Below, one piece after another: positions 13,342 through 17,049 of a DNA stretch of 17,049 nt. The notes below the pieces were generated by a model that had not been told where the DNA came from, did not search any database, and worked only from the letters and a program-made list of their open reading frames with translations. Every line of letters begins with the position of its first letter. Within the stretch, counting starts at the first letter, position 1. The stretch spans positions 1-17,049 of the forward strand of contig JACQVL010000302.1 in NCBI GenBank assembly GCA_016209865.1, in the 5' to 3' direction. The stretch comes from Candidatus Latescibacterota bacterium (GTDB lineage Bacteria > JAAXHH01 > JACQVL01). The translations under genes and the position numbers were made by a program.

Positions 13342-15147
13342 ATGCCCTCCACTTATCCCCTCATCCGCACCATCGGCATCCCCGTCCGCAGCGTCAACTG
13401 GGTGCGCCTGTTTCCCACCCATGATGCCCGCGGCCGTGACTGTCTCGTCGCCGTGATGGGCCAGCAGGCTGACAACCTGATCGTCGTCCAGATCGACCTC
13501 GAACAGGAGACGATCCGCCAGTTCAGCCCGTCCGTCCCGGAGTCCAACTACCCGACTGCCGCCATGCACAGCCGGGACGGGTCGATCTACATCGGAGCCG
13601 CACATTCAGGCTACCTTTTCCGGTTCGACCCGAAGCAGGAAACGCTCGAAGACTTAGGCGCGATCAACTCGCCGGCGGACATCTTCCCCTGCAGGATCGA
13701 CGAGGATCGACACGGCGTCTTGTGGATCGGCTGCTACGGCTCTGCCGGACTGACCAGCTACGACCCGCGCGCCAGGACGTTCACCCGGCACGGCCGGATG
13801 GACGAGGTGGACATGTACTGCTACCCGCTCGTCGCGCCGGACGGGACGATCGCGTGTGAAATCCGGATGACCCGACCCCACGTCGAAGTGTTCGACCCGC
13901 GCACCGGGGAGCATCGGACGGCCGGCCCGGTCGTTCCCAAAGAGGAGGGTGGGTTCGCCGTCCTGTTGCGCAGCACAGACGGGACGCTGTATCTCCGGTC
14001 CTCCCAGGGGAACTTCCGGCTCGACGGCTTCAACGCGGTTCCTGTTGACAGCCTGCCCGACCCCGAACCAGCGCCCACGCTGTCTGATGGATCGACGGCT
14101 GCGTTCGCGGACTCGGAGAGTCAGATTTTCCGCACGGTCGCTATCACCGCCCCGCGCACGGGTGAGACCCGGTACATCCGGGTCGAGTACGAGGCGGCGG
14201 GCAGCTCAATCTTCCTGCTCCATCGAGGGCCGGACGATCACCTGTACGGGTCGAGCATCCTGCCCCTCCACCTGTTCCGCTATACCCCTCAGACGGATGA
14301 GTTGGTCGATCTTGGAGCCTGCTCGACCGCCGGCGGCGAGGCGTACTCGATGGGCAACCTCGACAGAATCCTCTACATCTGCGCGTACCCCTACGCCGAG
14401 CTGTCGGTCTACGATCCGTCTCAGCCGTACCGGTTCGGGCAGGAGCCGGGGAGCAACCCGCGCGACGTCGGCCGGATGGACCCGATCTCGTACCGCCCGC
14501 GCTCGATGCTCACCGGCCCGCTCGGCCGGGTCTGGACCGCCTCCATCCCCGACTACGGCCTCTGGGGCGGCCCGCTCTCCTGGTACGACCCGCAGACCGG
14601 GCAGTTCGGGACGTACCGCGACATCGTGGGGGAGGCAAGTTGCTGGACGCTCGCCTGGCTGAAGGATCAGGGATTGATCGCCGTGGGCACGACGATCGGC
14701 GGCGGGACGGGCACGAAGCCGCGCGTTCAGCAGGCCGGGCTTTTCCTGTGGGATTACGCGCAAGAGACGAAAGTCTGGGAGGGCAGCCTGGATCGTCCCG
14801 TCCACAGCGTCAATGCCCTGCTCTGCGGCCCGGACGGCAAGCTGTACGGCACGGTGACGGCGGGGGAGCAGCCGCCCGAACTCTTCATCTTCGACCCACA
14901 GAGCCGGGCGTTCCTCGTCCGGCTGCCCCTCCCGCCCGGCAATCCGTTAGAACTCGGCCTGCAGGTCGGCCCGGACGGCCTGATCTACGGGTTCACCCGC
15001 TCCTGTCTGTACCGGCTCGACCCGGCTCATCAGCGCATCGCGGAGATCCTCCGCGCGGACGACGCGTTCCACGTCGCCGGCCCGATCATCGGGGACACGA
15101 TCTACTTCAGCAAAGTCCATGAACTGTTTGCGGTGAAGGTTTTCTGA
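13342..15147 (+). CDS. Beta-propeller protein (Vgb/SMP-30-like repeats), function unknown
   Basis: The 601-residue protein is built of about seven or more propeller blades. The repeated pattern is a strand ending in FxxDP or YDP, followed by a few residues and LG or RG. Examples are LFRFDP (92-97), LTSYDP (137-142), VEVFDP (181-186), and later LFRYTP, LSVYDP, LSWYDP, LFIFDP and LYRLDP. Between them are G-x-L/I-Y-x-G strands (GSIYIGAAHSG, GVLWIGCYGSAG, GKLYGT, GLIYGF). Virginiamycin-B-lyase-like, NHL-like and sensor-type propellers share this look. There is no signal peptide and no other domain, so it is probably cytoplasmic. ATG 13342 follows GAGGGGG (13328-13334). Propellers of this sort serve as lyases, lactonases or binding platforms. 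In this context a sugar- or lactone-related job is possible. Confidence 0.82.
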   Translation: MPSTYPLIRTIGIPVRSVNWVRLFPTHDARGRDCLVAVMGQQADNLIVVQIDLEQETIRQFSPSVPESNYPTAAMHSRDGSIYIGAAHSGYLFRFDPKQETLEDLGAINSPADIFPCRIDEDRHGVLWIGCYGSAGLTSYDPRARTFTRHGRMDEVDMYCYPLVAPDGTIACEIRMTRPHVEVFDPRTGEHRTAGPVVPKEEGGFAVLLRSTDGTLYLRSSQGNFRLDGFNAVPVDSLPDPEPAPTLSDGSTAAFADSESQIFRTVAITAPRTGETRYIRVEYEAAGSSIFLLHRGPDDHLYGSSILPLHLFRYTPQTDELVDLGACSTAGGEAYSMGNLDRILYICAYPYAELSVYDPSQPYRFGQEPGSNPRDVGRMDPISYRPRSMLTGPLGRVWTASIPDYGLWGGPLSWYDPQTGQFGTYRDIVGEASCWTLAWLKDQGLIAVGTTIGGGTGTKPRVQQAGLFLWDYAQETKVWEGSLDRPVHSVNALLCGPDGKLYGTVTAGEQPPELFIFDPQSRAFLVRLPLPPGNPLELGLQVGPDGLIYGFTRSCLYRLDPAHQRIAEILRADDAFHVAGPIIGDTIYFSKVHELFAVKVF

Positions 15148-15160
15148 AGGAGTCCCAATC

Positions 15161-15919
15161 ATGACCCATTCGAACCCCTGGAGCCTCTCCCCTGAGGCGA
15201 TCGCGCGGTTTCATCGGGACGGCTACCTGGTCGTGCTCGACCTGCTCTCGTCCGACGAAGTCGAGGCGTTCCTGCAGGACAACGAGGACGTGTTCGCGGG
15301 ACGCCGGCAGACGGGGCTGACGCACCATCTGGAGAACGAGACGTGGGCCCGCATGGCCGGCCACCCCCGCATCACGGCGGTCTTACGGGCGCTGATGCGA
15401 GGACAGCCGATGTGCGTCCAGACGATGATGTTAGCCAAAGCGCCGGGCGGGAAGGGTATCGCTATCCACCAGGACGGCTACTACATCGAGACAGAGCCGG
15501 ATACGTCGAACGAGCCGGAGATCATGATCGCCTGCTGGATCGCCCTCGACGCCGCCGGCCCGGACAACGGCGGGTTGTGCGTCGTCCCGGGCAGCCACCA
15601 GGGGCCGCTGCTCCAGTTCGACCGGCCGCAGGATTCAGCGCAGCACGTCTCGTGGGTGCACGAGTACGAGTACCGCAACCGGGCGGGGAAGACCTGGATG
15701 GTTCCGCTTCATTCCGCCGAGGTGCGGGACTGGGATCCGGCGCGGGAAGTGCTGCTGACCGTGCCCGCTGGCGGCGGGGTGTTCTTCACCGGGCGGACGA
15801 TCCACGGGTCGCACCGGAACGAGTCGCCCGACCGCCCGCGCCGGGCGTTCGCGTGCCACTATGTCCGGGACGGCACGTGGGTGTACCGGACGGACATTCA
15901 GCGGCTGATGCGGGTTTAG
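15161..15919 (+). CDS. Phytanoyl-CoA dioxygenase (PhyH) family Fe(II)/2-oxoglutarate oxygenase
   Basis: The 252-residue protein is a double-stranded beta-helix oxygenase that would hydroxylate or oxidatively cleave a small substrate using O2 and 2-oxoglutarate. The iron triad is visible: H103-x-D105 (IHQDGYYI) and distal H215 (TIHGSHRN). R227/R228 (RPRRAFACHY) is the likely 2-oxoglutarate ligand. The N-terminus FHRDGYLVV is the standard PhyH opening. Length is normal. ATG 15161 follows AAGGAG seven bases upstream and lies 13 bases after the propeller stop, so the two are surely cotranscribed. Bacterial relatives act on CoA thioesters, ectoine, phosphonates, halogenation targets and sugars, so the substrate cannot be read. 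It converges with a LysR regulator. Confidence 0.93.
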   Translation: MTHSNPWSLSPEAIARFHRDGYLVVLDLLSSDEVEAFLQDNEDVFAGRRQTGLTHHLENETWARMAGHPRITAVLRALMRGQPMCVQTMMLAKAPGGKGIAIHQDGYYIETEPDTSNEPEIMIACWIALDAAGPDNGGLCVVPGSHQGPLLQFDRPQDSAQHVSWVHEYEYRNRAGKTWMVPLHSAEVRDWDPAREVLLTVPAGGGVFFTGRTIHGSHRNESPDRPRRAFACHYVRDGTWVYRTDIQRLMRV

Positions 15920-15925
15920 TCCCTA

Positions 15926-15959
15926 CTCGTCACTTGTCACTCGTCACTGTCTTTGCCAA
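15926..15959 (-). repeat. GTGACGA heptamer repeat (family B), copy 3, overlapping lysR 3' end
   Basis: This is an exact inverted copy of the 22-base core, with part of the GGCAAA flank at 15951-15959. It sits between two converging genes, seven bases after the dioxygenase stop. It encodes the last codons and the TGA of the LysR gene. Confidence 0.85.
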
Positions 15960-16863
15960 CCCCCGCACTTTGGACACTCCCCAGCTTCGACACCATCGCC
16001 TCGATGAACACGCGGATGGCGGCGGTCAGGTACTTATCCTTGCGGTAGATGAGCAGGATTTTTCTCGAATGGGGCGGGATGTCCGTCAGGTACACCGGCA
16101 CCAGCGTCCCCGCTGTGATCTCCTCTTTCGCGGCCACCGCGGGGACGATCGTGAAGCCGAGTCCGCGCTCGACTAACCGTTTGACCGCCTCGATGCTGTC
16201 CACCTGAAAGAGCTCCTGCGGGGTGGCCCCGATCTCCTCGAACATCGACAGGACATAGTTCTTCCAACTCTTCCAGCCGCCGAACTGGATGAACGGCTCC
16301 TGGGCCAGGTCGGCCAGAGCCACTCGTCCAGACACCGCGCACGGGTGCTCCGGATGGACGAGGGGGAGTATCTGGTCCTCGAACAGGGGGATCGTCTCCA
16401 GCTCCGGCGTGGCGATGTGCGACCCGACGATCCCCAGGTCGACCTCATTCGTCATCACCATATCCTTGATCTCCTCACCCCCGACGGTCAGGAGCACCAC
16501 CTGTACGTTTGGCCGGGCCATCCTGAATTCGTACAGAAAATCGGGGAGGACGTACACCGCCGTCGTTCCGATGGCGCCCACGGTCACCCGCCCGCGTTCT
16601 CCTGTCTTCATATCATTGAGGGCGGCTTTCGATTCTTCGACCAGGTTGAGCACCCGCTTGACATACTCGTAGAAGACCTCACCGGCATACGTCAGCCGGA
16701 ACGGCCGCCGGTCTCGATCCAACAGGCGCTGTCCTAACTCCTCCTCCAGACTGCGAATCTGATGGGAGACCGCCGGCTGGGTCAGGAACAGCGCCGCCGC
16801 CGCCTTCGTAAAACTCCCCGACTCGATGACGTGCTTGAACGTGACCAGTTGGTGAATATCCAT
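15937..16863 (-). CDS. LysR-family transcriptional regulator
   Basis: The 308-residue protein has the LysR layout. An N-terminal winged helix-turn-helix spans about 1-60 (MDIHQLVTFKHVIESGSFTKAAAAL, then TQPAVSHQIRSLEEELGQRLLDR). A linker helix follows, then a periplasmic-binding-protein-like effector domain at about 90-295 (VTVGAIGTT start, GGEEIKDMVMTNEVDLGIVG, VERGLGFTIVPAVA). It would sense a small ligand, often an aromatic or carboxylic acid, and activate nearby catabolic genes. The start ATG (16863) follows AAAAGGATGAG. Its last residues (KDSDE) and stop come from repeat B. It is convergent with the PhyH gene rather than divergent from its target, so its regulon is unclear; a divergent gene beyond the window's right end is a fair guess. 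Confidence 0.93.
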   Translation of the reverse strand: MDIHQLVTFKHVIESGSFTKAAAALFLTQPAVSHQIRSLEEELGQRLLDRDRRPFRLTYAGEVFYEYVKRVLNLVEESKAALNDMKTGERGRVTVGAIGTTAVYVLPDFLYEFRMARPNVQVVLLTVGGEEIKDMVMTNEVDLGIVGSHIATPELETIPLFEDQILPLVHPEHPCAVSGRVALADLAQEPFIQFGGWKSWKNYVLSMFEEIGATPQELFQVDSIEAVKRLVERGLGFTIVPAVAAKEEITAGTLVPVYLTDIPPHSRKILLIYRKDKYLTAAIRVFIEAMVSKLGSVQSAGVGKDSDE

Positions 16864-16876
16864 CGCTCATCCTTTT

Positions 16877-16939
16877 CGGTCGTCGGTTAAAAGCATGAAA
16901 GGGTGTCTGTTTTCACCGACCACCGACCACCGACCACTA
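16877..16939. repeat. Heptamer repeat family A as an inverted-repeat pair
   Basis: The left arm (16877-16892, CGGTCGTCGGTTAAAA) and right arm (16911-16926, TTTTCACCGACCACCG) are complementary with two mismatches around an 18-base loop. Two more ACCGACC units extend the right arm to 16939. In the LysR orientation it forms the leader of that gene, ending 13 bases before the start codon. It could fold or act as an operator, but no LysR T-N11-A box was identified with certainty. Confidence 0.75.
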
Positions 16940-17013
16940 AAAAAATATGGCTCATCCGGGATTTTGGCGGGAATCATGGGCAAGACTGTAGAGACGAGGC
17001 GGTGCCGCGCCCT

Positions 17014-17034
17014 GGGCGACTCACCGGGTCGCCC
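17014..17034. repeat. Short hairpin at right edge
   Basis: GGGCGAC (17014-17020) pairs perfectly with GTCGCCC (17028-17034) over a seven-base loop. It lies in 16940-17049, where no convincing gene is seen, and may be part of another dispersed repeat cut off by the window edge. Confidence 0.5.
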
Positions 17035-17049
17035 CTCATGAGATTTGAC

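Noticed and set aside
11889-15947. GTGACGA repeats as a CRISPR array
   Set aside because: The three copies are kilobases apart, in both orientations, with genes between them. There are no regular spacers or cas genes.
16977-17042. Short + strand frame at the right edge
   Set aside because: About 21 codons, no ribosome site, and it overlaps a hairpin repeat.

Overview
The window is GC-rich, gene-dense DNA from a diderm (Gram-negative type) bacterium. A predicted outer-membrane barrel protein and a lipoprotein with a lipobox support this. I see no rRNA, tRNA, phage, transposase or CRISPR locus. The mix of phytanoyl-CoA-dioxygenase-like, CBM9-like, ACMSD-type amidohydrolase and SDR genes, together with many short intergenic repeats, resembles uncultured lineages such as Poribacteria or Latescibacterota. 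That assignment is an impression from gene content only and is not proven by the sequence.

Layout. (1) Positions 1-3476 hold a zinc alcohol/polyol dehydrogenase, a fumarase-superfamily (PcaB/PurB-like) lyase and an SDR oxidoreductase, all on + and probably one catabolic unit. (2) Positions 3549-5489 hold a putative outer-membrane barrel protein and a ferritin-like/VIT1 fusion of the MbfA type (iron or manganese handling). (3) Positions 5560-8147 hold two amidohydrolase-2-type genes, one of them lacking key metal ligands, and a PHP-domain hydrolase. (4) Positions 8152-11250 hold a tightly spaced set: a YdjM-like membrane metal-dependent hydrolase, a small TPR protein, a small PGPGW-like membrane protein and a CNNM/CorC-type CBS transporter. 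(5) Positions 11385-12485 are accessory in character: a less GC-rich SnoaL/DUF4440-like lipoprotein, a hairpin repeat, and two overlapping small genes, the second interrupted by an in-frame TGA. (6) Positions 12508-15919 hold a CBM9-like protein, a beta-propeller protein and a PhyH-type dioxygenase, followed by a convergent LysR regulator on the minus strand (15937-16863).

How it fits together. The dehydrogenase, lyase, SDR, amidohydrolases, PHP protein, CBM9 protein, propeller and PhyH oxygenase are the usual tools for breaking down small oxygenated, cyclic or sugar-derived compounds. No substrate can be read from the sequence. Two pairs of adjacent genes are translationally coupled (8147/8152 and 9252/9252).

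The most unusual feature is the intergenic DNA. At least five repeat types lie in the spacers, nearly always within about 25 bases downstream of a stop codon and sometimes overlapping it. Three of them are tandem heptamers (GGTCGGT, GTGACGA, ATTTTGG), one is a purine/pyrimidine octamer array, and one is a roughly 125-base hairpin element present as an inverted pair (1-123 and 6301-6425) that brackets six genes. Some of these repeats encode the ends of proteins.
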